This document shows positions 29,069 to 38,781 of a DNA stretch of 64,000 bases, one piece after another. The DNA lies in NCBI RefSeq assembly GCF_003939025.1, contig NZ_RQIH01000005.1, positions 186,001-250,000 of the forward strand, read 5' to 3'. The position numbers and the translations under genes are program-made. Numbering within the stretch: position 1 is the first letter of the stretch; each line of letters starts with the position of its first letter. The DNA comes from Rhizobium sophoriradicis (lineage in GTDB: Bacteria; Pseudomonadota; Alphaproteobacteria; Rhizobiales; Rhizobiaceae). The notes below the pieces were generated by a model that ran no database searches, was not told the origin of the DNA, and was given only the letters and a program-made list of their open reading frames with translations.

Positions 29069-29232
29069 GAAGACCCCTCCCCAACCCCTCCCCACAAGGG
29101 GGAGGGACTTATATGCCGCTCCCGACATATCCCACTCACCGTTTCATCCGCAGAGAGGTTGCTGCCTGGCGCCATACAGTGCGCCGAGTTAGCCCCTCCC
29201 CCTTGTGGGGAGGGGTTGGGGAGGGGTTTTCT
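29069..29232. repeat. 164-bp palindromic repeat between ccmG and DUF2585 genes
   Basis: Arms 29069-29110 and 29191-29232 are inverted repeats identical at 40 of 42 positions, built from CCCCTCCCC-type units with an ACAAGGGGGAGG core. The 80-bp centre is not conserved with the other repeats. It sits between two convergent genes and may terminate transcription from both sides, ending in TTTTCTTG on the plus strand. It is a different family from the 26588 element, though built on similar words. Confidence 0.85.
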
Positions 29233-29245
29233 TGCCAAATGCGGA

Positions 29246-29833
29246 TTAAATCCCACCCTGCCAGACCTTGATCGCCTCCACCGGCCAGATCAGCATCACC
29301 ACGTTGAGCGTCAGATTATCGCGGATCACATAACCGGTGAAAATCTCGAAGAAGAGGGCGATCGCCACCGTCAGCGCCACCGGCGCACGCGAGGCAAAGA
29401 AGAAGCCGATGCACATGAAAACGGTATCCATCGCCGAATTCAGGATGCTGTCGCCGTAATAATCCAGCGCGATCGTCGCCGTGCGGTAGCGGTCGATGAT
29501 CAGAGGCGAATTCTCCAGCAGTTCCCAGCCGGATTCAATGACAAGCGCCAGCAGCAGCTTTGCCGCCAGCGGCTTGCGGCGCAAGATCAGGTGGCTGAGC
29601 CCGTAGAACAGGAAGCCGTGGATAATATGCGACGGTGTGTACCAGTCGGACAGATGCTGTGAATTGCCGCTGGTGTTGACCCCGCCCTCCCACAGCTTGA
29701 CATAACCGCAGGCGCAGATCGGCACGCGGCCCATCAGATATTCGGCGACGATCTGCGCGACCAGCACCGCAAGGCAGGCGACGAACCAGAAGCTCTGATG
29801 CCTGACACGATATTCGGCGTCTGCAGCACTCAC
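29246..29833 (-). CDS. DUF2585 (UPF0314) family membrane protein
   Basis: The 195-residue protein has about five hydrophobic segments and the family motifs [21 protein letters not shown] near residue 40 and [10 protein letters not shown] near residue 69. Function is unknown. It starts with GTG at 29833, overlapping the stop codon of the YciB gene (GTGA), so the two are translationally coupled and may share a membrane role. It is convergent with ccmG. Confidence 0.87.
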   Translation of the reverse strand: MSAADAEYRVRHQSFWFVACLAVLVAQIVAEYLMGRVPICACGYVKLWEGGVNTSGNSQHLSDWYTPSHIIHGFLFYGLSHLILRRKPLAAKLLLALVIESGWELLENSPLIIDRYRTATIALDYYGDSILNSAMDTVFMCIGFFFASRAPVALTVAIALFFEIFTGYVIRDNLTLNVVMLIWPVEAIKVWQGGI

Positions 29834-30474
29834 TTCTCGCCGCCCGGTTCCAGGTTGATACTGTGTTTCAGCACCAGCGGCATTTGCGCTAGCGTGAAGA
29901 TGATGGTGATCGGCATCGTGCCCCAGACTTTGAAGGCGACCCAGGTATCATCGGAAAAATTGCGCCAGACGACTTCGTTCAACACGGCGAGGAACAGAAA
30001 GAAGATGCCCCAACGGATGGTGAGCTTGCGCCAGCCTTCGCCATCGAGCTGGAAGGCGGCGTTGAAGACGTAGCCGAGCAGCGAGCGGCCGAAGGCGAGC
30101 CCGCCGAGCAGCGCGACGCCGAAGAGCGCGTTGACGATGGTCGGCTTCATCTTGATGAAGGTCTCGTTCTGCAGCCAGATCGACAGCGAGCCGAAGATGA
30201 CGACGACGATGCCTGAGACGAACGGCATGATCGGCAGATGGCCGAGCACGACCTTGGAAACGGACAGCGAAATGACCGTCGCCGCCATGAAGAGCGCGGT
30301 TGCGACGAACAGCGGGCCGCCCAGTTCGGCCAGGGCCGGAAATTTCTCCACCAGCCACTGACCGCGCAGATTGGCGAAGAAGAAGATCATCAGCGGCCCG
30401 AGTTCCAGCGCCATTTTCAGCATCGGATGATGGCGGTCGGCCGCGCTCGGCGTGATATCGCTTTCGGTGGTCAT
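29830..30474 (-). CDS. yciB: Inner-membrane septation protein A (YciB/IspZ family)
   Basis: The 214-residue protein has five to six membrane helices and the YciB signature [18 protein letters not shown] near residue 24, plus [16 protein letters not shown] and [16 protein letters not shown]. Family knowledge: YciB/IspZ is linked to cell envelope synthesis and intracellular septation. It lies 78 bp downstream of ftsY on the same strand. Confidence 0.93.
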   Translation of the reverse strand: MTTESDITPSAADRHHPMLKMALELGPLMIFFFANLRGQWLVEKFPALAELGGPLFVATALFMAATVISLSVSKVVLGHLPIMPFVSGIVVVIFGSLSIWLQNETFIKMKPTIVNALFGVALLGGLAFGRSLLGYVFNAAFQLDGEGWRKLTIRWGIFFLFLAVLNEVVWRNFSDDTWVAFKVWGTMPITIIFTLAQMPLVLKHSINLEPGGEK

Positions 30475-30552
30475 GCGTTCTTCGAACCTGCTATTTCTGA
30501 AAATTCGTTTCCCGACCGTCCCTTGCAGGCTTTCGGCGGCTTATCTGTGGCA

Positions 30553-32127
30553 TCATTGCGGAAGCCCGGCAATGGCATGGGCGAAATCCTCGGCCTCGAA
30601 CGGCTCCAGATCGTCGACCCCCTCGCCGACGCCGATGAAATAGACCGGCAGCTTGTACTTGGCGGAAATGGCGACGAGAATGCCGCCTCGCGCCGTGCCG
30701 TCGAGCTTGGTCATGATCAGCCCGTTGACGCCGGCGACATTGCGGAAGATCTCGACCTGGCTCAGCGCATTCTGCCCGGTCGTGGCATCGAGCGTCTGCA
30801 GCACCGTATGCGGCGCATCGGGGTCGAGTTTGCCGAGCACCCGCACGATCTTCTCGAGCTCGGCCATCAACTCGGCCTTGTTCTGCAGACGGCCGGCGGT
30901 ATCGACGATCAGCACGTCGCATTTCTTCGCTTTCGCCTGCTCGAAGGCATCATAAGCAAGGCCGGCGGCATCGGCGCCGAGCTTGGTGCCGACGAATTCG
31001 GATTTGGTCCGCTCGGCCCAGATCTTCAACTGCTCGATCGCCGCCGCGCGGAACGTATCGCCGGCAGCCAGCATCACCTTCAGCCCGGCGCCCGACAGCT
31101 TCGCCGCGAGCTTGCCGATCGTCGTCGTCTTGCCGGTGCCGTTGACGCCGACGACGAGGATGACATGCGGTTTGTGCGAGAGATCGAGCTGCAGCGGTTT
31201 GGCGACCGGCTTCAGAACCTTGGCGATCTCGGACGCCATGATCCGGCTGACATCCTCGCCGGTAACGTCCTTGCCGTAGCGCTCCGAAGCGAGCGTATCG
31301 GTGACGCGCAGCGCCGTCTCGACGCCGAGATCGGCATGGATCAGCAGGTCTTCAAGATCCTGCAGCGTCTCGTCGTCGAGCTTGCGCTTAGTGAAGAGCG
31401 CGGTGATCTGGTTGGTGAGCTGCGAAGAGGTGCGCGCGAGCCCATTGCGCAGCCGCTGGAACCAGCTGAGTTTCGCCTGCGGAGCGATGGGCTGCGGTTC
31501 GACGATCGCAGGGCCAGTGGCGAAGCCTTTGGGGAGGATCGGAGGTTCAGGCTTTGGCTGTTCCGCAGCAGTTTCGGAGGGCTCGCCGGGTGAGATACCC
31601 CCCTCTGCCCTGCCGGGCATCTCCACCACAAGGGGGGAAATCGGCTGAACGGCGATATCTTCTTCCACATCGATCTCAGCAGGGGTTTCCTCCGAGAGCG
31701 CTTCTGTTGCCTCGGCGGTCACTTCGACCGAAGCCGGCGTGTCTGCCTCCGAACGATCTCCCCCCTTGTCGGGGAGATGTCCCGAAGGGACAGAGACGGG
31801 TGATTCCACCTCGCTCTCGGCAATTGCCTGCGTCTCTGCTTCAGCTTCGGCTTCCAACAGTGAAAGCGGCACCAGCCCGAACTCGCTCATCTGATCTGCG
31901 GGAGGCAAAGGCAACGGCTCATCGAGGATGTTTGATTCCTCGGCCTTGCCGACATCCGCCGATGGTCCACCCGCCGTATCCATCTCCTCGGGAAGAACCG
32001 GATCATCGGCGACCGGAAGATCTTCGTCGCGCGAACGCGGCTCGAGCTCTTTTTCCACGGCGTCAGGCACGGGCTCTTCAGCCGGCTTGCCGAAGGTGAA
32101 GACCTTTTTGATGAAACTGAGCGCCAT
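30553..32127 (-). CDS. ftsY: Signal recognition particle receptor FtsY, with repeat-derived inserts
   Basis: The 524-residue GTPase docks SRP-ribosome complexes at the membrane. The C-terminal NG domain (about residues 225-524) has GVNGTGKTT, DTFRAAA, DTAGR and TKLDGTARGG. The first 215 residues are an acidic, disordered A domain. Two segments in it, residues 111-125 (VSVPSGHLPDKGGDR) and 162-177 (QPISPLVVEMPGRAEGG region), are translations of a rhizobial palindromic repeat. The start MALSFIKKVF at 32127 gives the usual amphipathic targeting helix; the longer in-frame extension overlaps mtaB and is rejected. It follows mtaB by 16 bp. Confidence 0.97.
   Translation of the reverse strand: MALSFIKKVFTFGKPAEEPVPDAVEKELEPRSRDEDLPVADDPVLPEEMDTAGGPSADVGKAEESNILDEPLPLPPADQMSEFGLVPLSLLEAEAEAETQAIAESEVESPVSVPSGHLPDKGGDRSEADTPASVEVTAEATEALSEETPAEIDVEEDIAVQPISPLVVEMPGRAEGGISPGEPSETAAEQPKPEPPILPKGFATGPAIVEPQPIAPQAKLSWFQRLRNGLARTSSQLTNQITALFTKRKLDDETLQDLEDLLIHADLGVETALRVTDTLASERYGKDVTGEDVSRIMASEIAKVLKPVAKPLQLDLSHKPHVILVVGVNGTGKTTTIGKLAAKLSGAGLKVMLAAGDTFRAAAIEQLKIWAERTKSEFVGTKLGADAAGLAYDAFEQAKAKKCDVLIVDTAGRLQNKAELMAELEKIVRVLGKLDPDAPHTVLQTLDATTGQNALSQVEIFRNVAGVNGLIMTKLDGTARGGILVAISAKYKLPVYFIGVGEGVDDLEPFEAEDFAHAIAGLPQ
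31597..31801. repeat. Palindromic repeat element embedded in the ftsY coding sequence
   Basis: Positions 31597-31645 match the left arm of the ccmA-ccmB repeat at 47 of 49 positions. Positions 31755-31801 match the right arm more loosely, sharing ATCTCCCCCCTTGT and GGGGAGATG. The two are inverted to one another, as in the intact element, around a 109-bp centre. The whole is read through in frame by ftsY with no stop. It may be one old insertion or two separate ones. Confidence 0.85.
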
Positions 32128-32143
32128 GAGAATTCCGTGAAAG

Positions 32144-33415
32144 TCAGGCCGCTGCGGCCGTCGATTGCATGTCGAGATGCTTGCCATTGTGGCCGGTGAT
32201 GGTGGCCGGCACAAGTTCGCCGGGGCGGAGGCCGGCGGCAGCGACCAGCGTGAAGTTCTCCGTATGCGCCAGGCCGTTGTTTTCGACAAGCAGCCATTGC
32301 CGGGTTCCGACCATGCCATCGAGATGGGATTGATGGAGCCTCTGTCCGGTGGCGCGCAGCCGTGCGGCCCGATCCTTGACCAGCGACCGGTCGAGCTGCG
32401 GCATTCGGGCGGCCGGTGTGCCGGGGCGCGGGCTGTAGGGGAAGACATGCAGATGCGCGATACCGGCCTCCTCGGCCAGCCGCACCGCATTGCCGAACAT
32501 CTCTTCCGTCTCCGTCGGGAAGCCGGCAATCATGTCGGCGCCGAAGCTCATCTCGGGGCGAAGACGGCGAGCGTCTTCTATGAAACGCAGCGCATCGGCG
32601 CGCGAATGGCGGCGCTTCATGCGTTTGAGGATCATGTCGTCGCCGTGCTGCAGCGACAGATGCAGATGCGGCATGAAACGCGGCTCGTCGGCTATGAGAT
32701 CCATCAGATGGGCATCGGCCTCGATGCTGTCGATCGAGGAAAGCCTGAGGCGGCGGATATCCGGGATCTGCTTCAAGAGCGTCTTCGCCAGAAGGCCGAG
32801 CGTCGGGGTCCCCGGCAGATCGCCGCCATAGCTGGTGGCGTCGACCCCGGTCAGTACGATCTCGCAATAGCCACTGTCGGCGAGCTTGCGCGCCTGGTCG
32901 ACCACGGCTCCCATCGGCACGGAGCGGGAATTGCCGCGGCCATAGGGGATGATGCAGAAGGTGCAGCGGTGGTCGCAGCCGTTTTGCACCTGGATGAAGG
33001 CGCGCACATGCCCGTCGATGTGCCTGACCATCTGCGGCGCCGTTGCCTTGACGCTCATGATGTCGTTCACGCGCAGCTTCTCTTCGGCCGAAACGCCGAA
33101 ATCCGGCAGGCTGCGATAGGAAGCGCTCGAAAGCTTCTCCTCGTTACCCAGAACGGCATCGACCTCTGCCATGGCGGCGAAGGTCTCTTTTTCCGTCTGC
33201 GCGGCGCAGCCGGTGACGATGATGCGGGCATGCGGATTGTCGCGCCGCGCCCGGCGGATGGCCTGGCGGGCCTGGCGCACGGCCTCGCCGGTCACGGCAC
33301 AGGTATTGACCAGGACGGCGTTGTTGAGCCCGGCCTTCTCGGCCTGCGCCTTCATCACTTCGGATTCATATGTGTTGAGGCGGCAGCCGAAGGTAATGAC
33401 CTCGATGCCGCTCAC
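32144..33415 (-). CDS. mtaB: tRNA t6A37 methylthiotransferase MtaB
   Basis: The 423-residue radical-SAM enzyme converts t6A37 to ms2t6A37 in tRNA. The N-terminal UPF0004 domain has cysteines in [16 protein letters not shown] and GCAAQ for one iron-sulfur cluster. The radical-SAM CxxxCxxC reads CDHRCTFC near residue 150. A TRAM-like C-terminus follows. The GTG start at 33415 overlaps the dapF stop (GTGA) and begins family similarity ([11 protein letters not shown]). It sits between dapF and ftsY on one strand. Confidence 0.95.
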   Translation of the reverse strand: MSGIEVITFGCRLNTYESEVMKAQAEKAGLNNAVLVNTCAVTGEAVRQARQAIRRARRDNPHARIIVTGCAAQTEKETFAAMAEVDAVLGNEEKLSSASYRSLPDFGVSAEEKLRVNDIMSVKATAPQMVRHIDGHVRAFIQVQNGCDHRCTFCIIPYGRGNSRSVPMGAVVDQARKLADSGYCEIVLTGVDATSYGGDLPGTPTLGLLAKTLLKQIPDIRRLRLSSIDSIEADAHLMDLIADEPRFMPHLHLSLQHGDDMILKRMKRRHSRADALRFIEDARRLRPEMSFGADMIAGFPTETEEMFGNAVRLAEEAGIAHLHVFPYSPRPGTPAARMPQLDRSLVKDRAARLRATGQRLHQSHLDGMVGTRQWLLVENNGLAHTENFTLVAAAGLRPGELVPATITGHNGKHLDMQSTAAAA

Positions 33416-34317
33416 TGCGCCTCGGCTCCCCGGTCCGCATCGCCCGACCAGAGACCGGTCGCAGGATCGAGCCTGCCCGACCACTCCCATTCGGCCGGAC
33501 CGGTCATGATGACATGATCGTCGCGCTCGCGCCATTCGATCGAAAGCGTGCCCGGCGGCTTGGCGCTCGCCACGTTGATCATCACCCTGCGGCCGGTGCG
33601 GCCGGTGCGCGCGGCGCTTACGGCGGCGGAACAGGCGGCCGAACCGCAGGCGAGCGTCAGACCCGCGCCGCGCTCCCAGGTGCGGGTCGTCATCGACGTC
33701 GGCGAGGTCACCTGCGCCAGAGTGATGTTGGCGCGCTCGGGAAACATCGGATGGTTTTCCAGCAGCGGCCCGAAGCGAGCGAGATCATAGGACATCACGT
33801 CCTTGTCCACCCAGAAGATCGCATGCGGGTTGCCCATCGACATGGCAGACGGTGAATGCAGCACCGGATTGTCGATCGGGCCGATCTGCAGTTCGATGCG
33901 GCTGGTATCGTGGAATTCTTCGGCCAGCGGGATCCTGTCCCAATCGAACACCGGCTTGCCCATATCGACGGAGATCGTCCCGTCCTCGTGTTCGACGGCG
34001 TTGAGGATGCCCGCGACCGTCTGGAAGGTGAAGGCCTTTCGGCCGGTCTCGGCGGCAAGCGCCTGCACGACGCAGCGCGTGCCGTTACCGCAGGCCTGCG
34101 CCTTGGAGCCGTCGGAATTCAGGATATCGATGAAGGCGTCAGTGCCGTCGGCCTTCGGATCATGGATCGCCATGATCTGGTCGAACGCGGTCTCAGGATC
34201 GGCATTGAGCGCGACAGCCGCCGCTGCCGTTACCTTGTCCGGCCGACCACGCATGTCGACGACCAGGATCTTGTTGCCAAGCCCGTTCATCCTCGCGAAT
34301 TCGACCGTCGTGCTCAT
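33412..34317 (-). CDS. dapF: Diaminopimelate epimerase
   Basis: The 301-residue enzyme converts LL- to meso-diaminopimelate for lysine and peptidoglycan. The two catalytic cysteines lie in QACGNGTRC and LACGSAAC, and the N-terminus has [12 protein letters not shown]. The start [12 protein letters not shown] at 34317 is chosen over an unlike extension to 34467. It heads a minus-strand operon dapF-mtaB-ftsY with overlapping or close junctions. Confidence 0.96.
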   Translation of the reverse strand: MSTTVEFARMNGLGNKILVVDMRGRPDKVTAAAAVALNADPETAFDQIMAIHDPKADGTDAFIDILNSDGSKAQACGNGTRCVVQALAAETGRKAFTFQTVAGILNAVEHEDGTISVDMGKPVFDWDRIPLAEEFHDTSRIELQIGPIDNPVLHSPSAMSMGNPHAIFWVDKDVMSYDLARFGPLLENHPMFPERANITLAQVTSPTSMTTRTWERGAGLTLACGSAACSAAVSAARTGRTGRRVMINVASAKPPGTLSIEWRERDDHVIMTGPAEWEWSGRLDPATGLWSGDADRGAEAQ

Positions 34318-34429
34318 GGTATCATTCCGTCCGTGTTTCCGCTGTATATGGCGGAAATGCGAAGGAATTACCAGTGGGTGAGTGCCGGGCAGCCATTGCC
34401 GCCGGCCGCCCTTGCTAGGCAGTCCGGTT

Positions 34430-34633
34430 TTACCGCTCAGCACCGTTGGAATTAAAAGACGCCGCATGCGCTTCGACGATGGCGGCGGTGATGACCTTTC
34501 TCAGCTCGTAGACCAGCGAGCGGGATCGCTTGCGATCCAGATCCTGTGCCGCCTTTGCAAGACTTAGGCCTTCGTTCAGAACAATATGATGAGCCCGCGC
34601 CAGTGCCCAGCTTTCAATATCAGGATTGATCAT
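34430..34633 (-). CDS. Small hypothetical protein, 67 residues
   Basis: The reading frame begins [16 protein letters not shown] with GGAG 7-8 nt upstream of the ATG at 34633. The protein is mainly helical in character, with a central [17 protein letters not shown] stretch that could be a small helix-turn-helix-like unit, but no family is recognised. It has no signal peptide or membrane helix. It lies upstream of dapF on the same strand with a 112-bp gap. Real coding status is likely but not certain. Confidence 0.6.
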   Translation of the reverse strand: MINPDIESWALARAHHIVLNEGLSLAKAAQDLDRKRSRSLVYELRKVITAAIVEAHAASFNSNGAER

Positions 34634-35054
34634 TCGATATCTCCGCCGGATCATCCGGCATCAAGGATATTCACGAATCATTTTACAGGATGCACTTAAG
34701 TAGAAAGTAGAATCATAAGTGGAATATTTTGCAACTGGGCTCTATCGCGAATTGGGGCCGTCAGCCGGAATTTTTACTGTGAAATATACCCGACAGGGCG
34801 TCCGAAACCTCCGCCGGGCGGTCATCCCACGCATTCGCCTTGACTTTCGCGCCGCTTTCCTGTTTATCGCGCCCAATCCGCGACGAGCCGCATGACTCTG
34901 AGCCGCCGACCGGGACCTGAGATCCCGGAGGTCAACACCCGACAGCGCGATGCGCCCTCGGGTGCTTTTTGGCTTTGCGTCTTGTTTTCGTCACGGAAAA
35001 GCACGACGTTTCCGGGCATATTGAACCCGCCCGAAACGTATCAAGGAAGAGCCG
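34634..35054 (+). other. 421-bp intergenic region with structured ffh leader
   Basis: No gene was found here. The left part (34680-34740) is A/T rich and may hold promoters for the divergent small gene. The right part holds two hairpins, described separately, ending 84 nt before the ffh ATG. A 4.5S/SRP RNA was looked for because of the ffh context, but its conserved GGAAGG/AGCAGCC core is absent. Confidence 0.55.
34908..34970 (+). terminator. Terminator-like leader structure upstream of ffh (possible sRNA or attenuator)
   Basis: CCGGGA (34910-34915) with TCCCGG (34923-34928) makes a first hairpin. CACCCGA (34936-34942) with TCGGGTG (34958-34964), enclosing GCGC/GCGC, makes a second, directly followed by CTTTTT. 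A transcript begun upstream would probably stop here, giving either an attenuated ffh leader or an independent small RNA. Which one is not decidable from sequence. Confidence 0.6.
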
Positions 35055-36638
35055 ATGTTTGAAAACCTCCAGGACCGTCTTGGATCCATTCTGAATGGAC
35101 TGACAGGCCGTGGCGCGCTTTCGGAAGCCGATGTTTCCGCAGCGCTGCGCGAGGTTCGCCGTGCGCTGCTGGAGGCCGACGTCGCACTCGACGTCGTGCG
35201 TTCCTTCACCGACCGCGTGCGTGAAAAGGCCGTCGGCGCCGAGATTCTGAAGTCGATCAAGCCCGGCCAGATGGTCGTCAAGATCGTCCATGACGAACTG
35301 ATCGAGATGCTGGGCGGCGAAGGCGTCGGCATCGACCTGCATGCCGCTGCCCCGGTCGTCGTCATGATGGTCGGCCTGCAGGGATCCGGCAAGACCACGA
35401 CAACAGCCAAGATCGCCCATCGCCTGTCGACGCGCGAGAAGAAGAAGGTGCTGATGGCGTCGCTAGACACGCGCCGTCCGGCAGCCCAGGAGCAGCTTCG
35501 CCAACTCGGCGCCCAGGCCAGCATCGACACGCTGCCTGTTATATCAGGCCAGTCGCCGACCGATATCGCCGCCCGCGCTGTTCAGGCCGCAAAGCTCGGT
35601 GGCCATGACGTCGTCATCCTCGACACCGCCGGCCGCACTCATATCGACGAGCCCTTGATGGTCGAGATGGCCGACATCAAGAAGCGTTCGAACCCGCATG
35701 AAATCCTTCTGGTCGCCGACAGCTTGACCGGTCAGGATGCCGTCAACCTCGCCCGCAATTTCGACGAACGCGTCGGCATCACCGGCCTCGTGCTGACCCG
35801 CATGGACGGCGACGGCCGCGGCGGCGCCGCCCTTTCGATGCGAGCCGTCACCGGCAAACCGATCAAGCTGATCGGCGTCGGCGAGAAGATGAGCGAGCTT
35901 GAGGAGTTCCATCCTCGCCGCATCGCCGACCGCATTCTCGGCATGGGCGACATCGTCTCGCTCGTCGAGCGCGCGGCGGAAAATATCGACGCCGAGAAGG
36001 CGGCCGCCATGGCCGCCAAGATGGCCAAGGGCAAGTTCGATCTCGACGACCTCGCCGACCAGCTGCGCCAGATGCAGAAGATGGGCGGCATGGGCGGCAT
36101 CATGGGCATGATGCCCGGCATGGCAGGCATGAAGGACAAGATGGCCGCCGCCGGCCTCGACGACAAGCTTTTCGGCCGCCAGATCGCCATCATCCAGTCG
36201 ATGACCAGGGCCGAGCGCGCCAATCCCGACCTGCTCAAGCATTCGCGCAAGAAGCGCATCGCCGCCGGCTCCGGCACCGATGCCGCCGCCATCAACAAGC
36301 TTCTGAAGATGCACCGCCAGATGGCCGACATGATGAAGATGATGGGCGGCAAGGGCAAAGGCGGCATGATGAAGCAGATGATGGGCGGCCTTGCCGGCAA
36401 GATGGGGCTTGGCGGCTTAGGCGGCATGGGCGGCGGCATGCCCGATCTCTCGAATATCGACCCGAAGCAGCTCGAAGCCCTGCAGAAGCAGGCCGAAGCA
36501 GCGGGGCTTGGAAAGCCGGGTGGGGGTATGCCCGGTCTCGGCGGTCTGCCGGGTGGTTTGCCGGGCCTCGGCGGCGCCAAGCTGCCGGGCCTCGGCGGTG
36601 GTTTCCCGGGATTGCCCGGCTTGCCGAAGAAGAAGTGA
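35055..36638 (+). CDS. ffh: Signal recognition particle protein Ffh
   Basis: The 527-residue GTPase binds signal peptides and SRP RNA. The NG domain has GLQGSGKTTT (about residue 107), DTRRPAA, DTAGR and TRMDGDGRGG; the M domain follows, rich in methionine (MGGMGGIMGMMPGMAGMKDKM). The last 90 residues form a glycine/methionine/proline-rich tail that makes it about 75 residues longer than E. coli Ffh. It heads the cluster with chorismate mutase, rpsP, rimM, trmD and rplS. Confidence 0.97.
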   Translation: MFENLQDRLGSILNGLTGRGALSEADVSAALREVRRALLEADVALDVVRSFTDRVREKAVGAEILKSIKPGQMVVKIVHDELIEMLGGEGVGIDLHAAAPVVVMMVGLQGSGKTTTTAKIAHRLSTREKKKVLMASLDTRRPAAQEQLRQLGAQASIDTLPVISGQSPTDIAARAVQAAKLGGHDVVILDTAGRTHIDEPLMVEMADIKKRSNPHEILLVADSLTGQDAVNLARNFDERVGITGLVLTRMDGDGRGGAALSMRAVTGKPIKLIGVGEKMSELEEFHPRRIADRILGMGDIVSLVERAAENIDAEKAAAMAAKMAKGKFDLDDLADQLRQMQKMGGMGGIMGMMPGMAGMKDKMAAAGLDDKLFGRQIAIIQSMTRAERANPDLLKHSRKKRIAAGSGTDAAAINKLLKMHRQMADMMKMMGGKGKGGMMKQMMGGLAGKMGLGGLGGMGGGMPDLSNIDPKQLEALQKQAEAAGLGKPGGGMPGLGGLPGGLPGLGGAKLPGLGGGFPGLPGLPKKK

Positions 36639-36654
36639 AAGGATCGTTTGCCCC

Positions 36655-36975
36655 ATGATTGATCCAGACGTCAAAGCCCAGCTCGCGAGCTACCGTCAGT
36701 CGATCGACAACATCGACGCCGCTCTCGTGCACATGCTGGCCGAACGCTTCCGCTGCACCAAAGAAGTCGGCGTGCTGAAGGCCAAATACAACCTGCCGCC
36801 GGCCGATCCGGCGCGCGAGGAATACCAGATCGAACGCCTTCGCCAGCTGGCGAAAGCCGCCAATCTGGACCCGGATTTCGCCGAGAAGTTCTTGAACTTC
36901 GTCATCAAGGAAGTCATCCGGCATCATGAGCAGATCGCTGCGGATCACGCTGAACAGAGCGCCACAGCCCGATAA
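36655..36975 (+). CDS. Chorismate mutase (AroQ type)
   Basis: The 106-residue all-helical enzyme converts chorismate to prephenate for phenylalanine and tyrosine. AroQ features are visible: YRQSIDNIDAALVHMLAERFRCTKEVGVLKA near residue 12 and a C-terminal VIKEVIRHHEQ. The ATG at 36655 comes 16 bp after the ffh stop. A monofunctional enzyme of this size between ffh and rpsP is the usual arrangement in rhizobia. Cytoplasmic. Confidence 0.93.
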   Translation: MIDPDVKAQLASYRQSIDNIDAALVHMLAERFRCTKEVGVLKAKYNLPPADPAREEYQIERLRQLAKAANLDPDFAEKFLNFVIKEVIRHHEQIAADHAEQSATAR

Positions 36976-37023
36976 CCATACCGCTTAACGAAGCGGTCAA
37001 GAAAAGCCTAAGGAGTAAAGAAC

Positions 37024-37395
37024 ATGGCACTGAAAATTCGTCTCGCCCGCGGTGGCTCCAAGAAGCGCCCGTATTACCACGTCGTTCTCGCCGATGCGCG
37101 CAGCCCGCGTGACGGCCGCTTCCTCGAAAACCTCGGTTCCTGGAACCCGATGCTCGCCAAGGACGACGAGAAGCGCGTTCAGCTGAACGCCGAGCGCATC
37201 AAGCACTGGATCGAAAACGGCGCGCAGCCGACCGACCGCGTCCTGCGCTTCCTCGATGAAGCAGGCGTTGCCAAGCGCGAAGCCAAGAACAACCCGGTCA
37301 AGGCAAAGCCCGGCAAGCGCGCCCAGGAACGCGCCGCCGAAAAGGCGCAGAAGGCCGCTGACGCCGCCGCTGCTGCTGCCGACGCCGCGGAATAA
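37024..37395 (+). CDS. rpsP: 30S ribosomal protein S16
   Basis: The 123-residue protein begins [21 protein letters not shown], the S16 signature, and binds 16S rRNA early in 30S assembly. After the core (about 80 residues) there is a lysine/alanine-rich C-terminal extension, as in many alphaproteobacteria. AAGGAG sits just upstream of the ATG. A strong terminator follows it, so the downstream rimM-trmD genes are probably expressed at a lower level. Confidence 0.97.
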   Translation: MALKIRLARGGSKKRPYYHVVLADARSPRDGRFLENLGSWNPMLAKDDEKRVQLNAERIKHWIENGAQPTDRVLRFLDEAGVAKREAKNNPVKAKPGKRAQERAAEKAQKAADAAAAAADAAE

Positions 37396-37415
37396 TCGGG
37401 ACCTTCCCCAGTCGA

Positions 37416-37450
37416 ACGGGCGGCATGGCGACATGCCGCCCGTTTTCATT
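37416..37450 (+). terminator. Strong hairpin / partial terminator between rpsP and rimM
   Basis: ACGGGCGGCATG (37416-37427), loop GCGA, and CATGCCGCCCGT (37432-37443) form a perfect 12-bp stem followed by TTTCATTT. It lies 20 nt after rpsP. Reading through would be needed to express rimM and trmD unless they have their own promoter in the next 60 nt. Confidence 0.85.
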
Positions 37451-37510
37451 TCCAATTACCCGCACTTCGTTTATGAGAAGCCTGTCTTCCGGCTTCACAT
37501 GAAGGAACCC

Positions 37511-38080
37511 ATGACAAAGCTTGAAAACCCCGTTCTGATGGCGACGATCGGCGGCGCACAGGGCCTGCGCGGTGAAGTGCGCGCCAAGGCCTATACGGCC
37601 GATCCGGCCGCGCTCGGCGACTACGGCCATCTGCACAGCATGGACGGACGCAGCTTCGAAATCCTCGAAATCCGCGAAATGAAGAACGTCGTCGTCGTCC
37701 GGTTCCGCGGCATCAACGACCGCAACGCCGCCGAGGCGCTGAACGGCCTGGAACTCTACATCGAGCGCGACAATCTGCCCGACGAGGAGCTGGAGGACGA
37801 CGAGTTCTACTATGCCGATCTCGAAGGACTCGAGGCACGGGACGACCAGGGCGTCAGCTACGGCACGGTCACCGGCGTCTTCGATTTCGGCGCCGGCGAT
37901 CTCCTGGAACTCAAGGGTCCAGGCAAGCGCCCGGTGCTGATCCCCTTCTCGGAAGCCTCGGTGTTGGAGATCGACCTCGAAGCCGGTACATTGCTGATCG
38001 ATCCGCTGGCGGCGGGGCTGATCGACGATCCCGAAGAACTCTCGAAATTCGTTCCCGACAAGCCGAAAAAGAAGAAGTGA
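37511..38080 (+). CDS. rimM: Ribosome maturation factor RimM
   Basis: The 189-residue protein has the RimM N-domain ([22 protein letters not shown] near residue 7) and a C-terminal PRC-barrel domain ([17 protein letters not shown] near residue 117). It assists 16S rRNA folding and binds S19. The ATG at 37511 follows GAAGGA and is favoured over 37499. Its stop TGA shares one base with the trmD ATG, so the two are coupled. Confidence 0.95.
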   Translation: MTKLENPVLMATIGGAQGLRGEVRAKAYTADPAALGDYGHLHSMDGRSFEILEIREMKNVVVVRFRGINDRNAAEALNGLELYIERDNLPDEELEDDEFYYADLEGLEARDDQGVSYGTVTGVFDFGAGDLLELKGPGKRPVLIPFSEASVLEIDLEAGTLLIDPLAAGLIDDPEELSKFVPDKPKKKK

Positions 38081-38781
38081 TGGCTTTCCGGGCAAGCGTG
38101 CTGACACTCTATCCGGAAATGTTTCCCGGACATCTGGGCTTTTCGCTCGCCGGCAAGGCGCTGCAGCGCGGGCAATGGTCCCTGGACGCCGTGCAGATCC
38201 GCGATTTCGCTACCGATAAACACCGCACCGTCGACGACACGCCCGCCGGCGGCGGTGCCGGCATGGTGCTCAAGCCCGATGTGCTCGCCCGTGCCATCGA
38301 CAGCACCGGTGAAGACGATACCCGCCCGCGCCTGCTGATGAGCCCGCGCGGACGGCCGCTGACACAGCAGCGCGTGCGCGAACTGGCGGCGGGCGACGGC
38401 GTCATCATCGTCTGTGGCCGCTTCGAGGGCGTCGACCAGCGGGTGATCGAAGCGCGGGGGCTGGAAGAGGTCTCGATCGGCGACTACGTGCTGTCGGGCG
38501 GTGAGCCGGCCGCACTGATCGTGCTCGATGCGATCGTCCGCATCCTGCCCGGCGTCATGGGCAACAATCTTTCCGGCCTGCACGAAAGCTTCGAAGGCGG
38601 ATTGCTGGAGCATCCGCATTATACCAGGCCGCAGGAGTGGGAAGGCCGGGAAATCCCCTCCGTCCTGACGTCCGGCAACCACGGCGCCATCGAAAAATGG
38701 CGCCACGAGGAGGCGGTGCGGCTGACGCGGGAGCGGCGGCCGGATCTCTTCGAAAAGGTTGAATCCGAGAAAAACGGCTGA
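38080..38781 (+). CDS. trmD: tRNA (guanine-37-N1)-methyltransferase TrmD
   Basis: The 233-residue SPOUT enzyme makes m1G37 in tRNA and prevents frameshifting. The trefoil-knot SAM site is seen as [24 protein letters not shown] and [15 protein letters not shown], and the N-terminus [14 protein letters not shown] is typical. ATG at 38080 overlaps the rimM stop by one base. A 212-nt leader separates it from rplS. Confidence 0.97.
   Translation: MAFRASVLTLYPEMFPGHLGFSLAGKALQRGQWSLDAVQIRDFATDKHRTVDDTPAGGGAGMVLKPDVLARAIDSTGEDDTRPRLLMSPRGRPLTQQRVRELAAGDGVIIVCGRFEGVDQRVIEARGLEEVSIGDYVLSGGEPAALIVLDAIVRILPGVMGNNLSGLHESFEGGLLEHPHYTRPQEWEGREIPSVLTSGNHGAIEKWRHEEAVRLTRERRPDLFEKVESEKNG

Noticed and set aside
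34634..35054. 4.5S/SRP RNA gene expected near ffh
   Set aside because: The conserved SRP Alu/S-domain core (GGAAGG and AGCAGCC words) is missing; only terminator-like hairpins were found.
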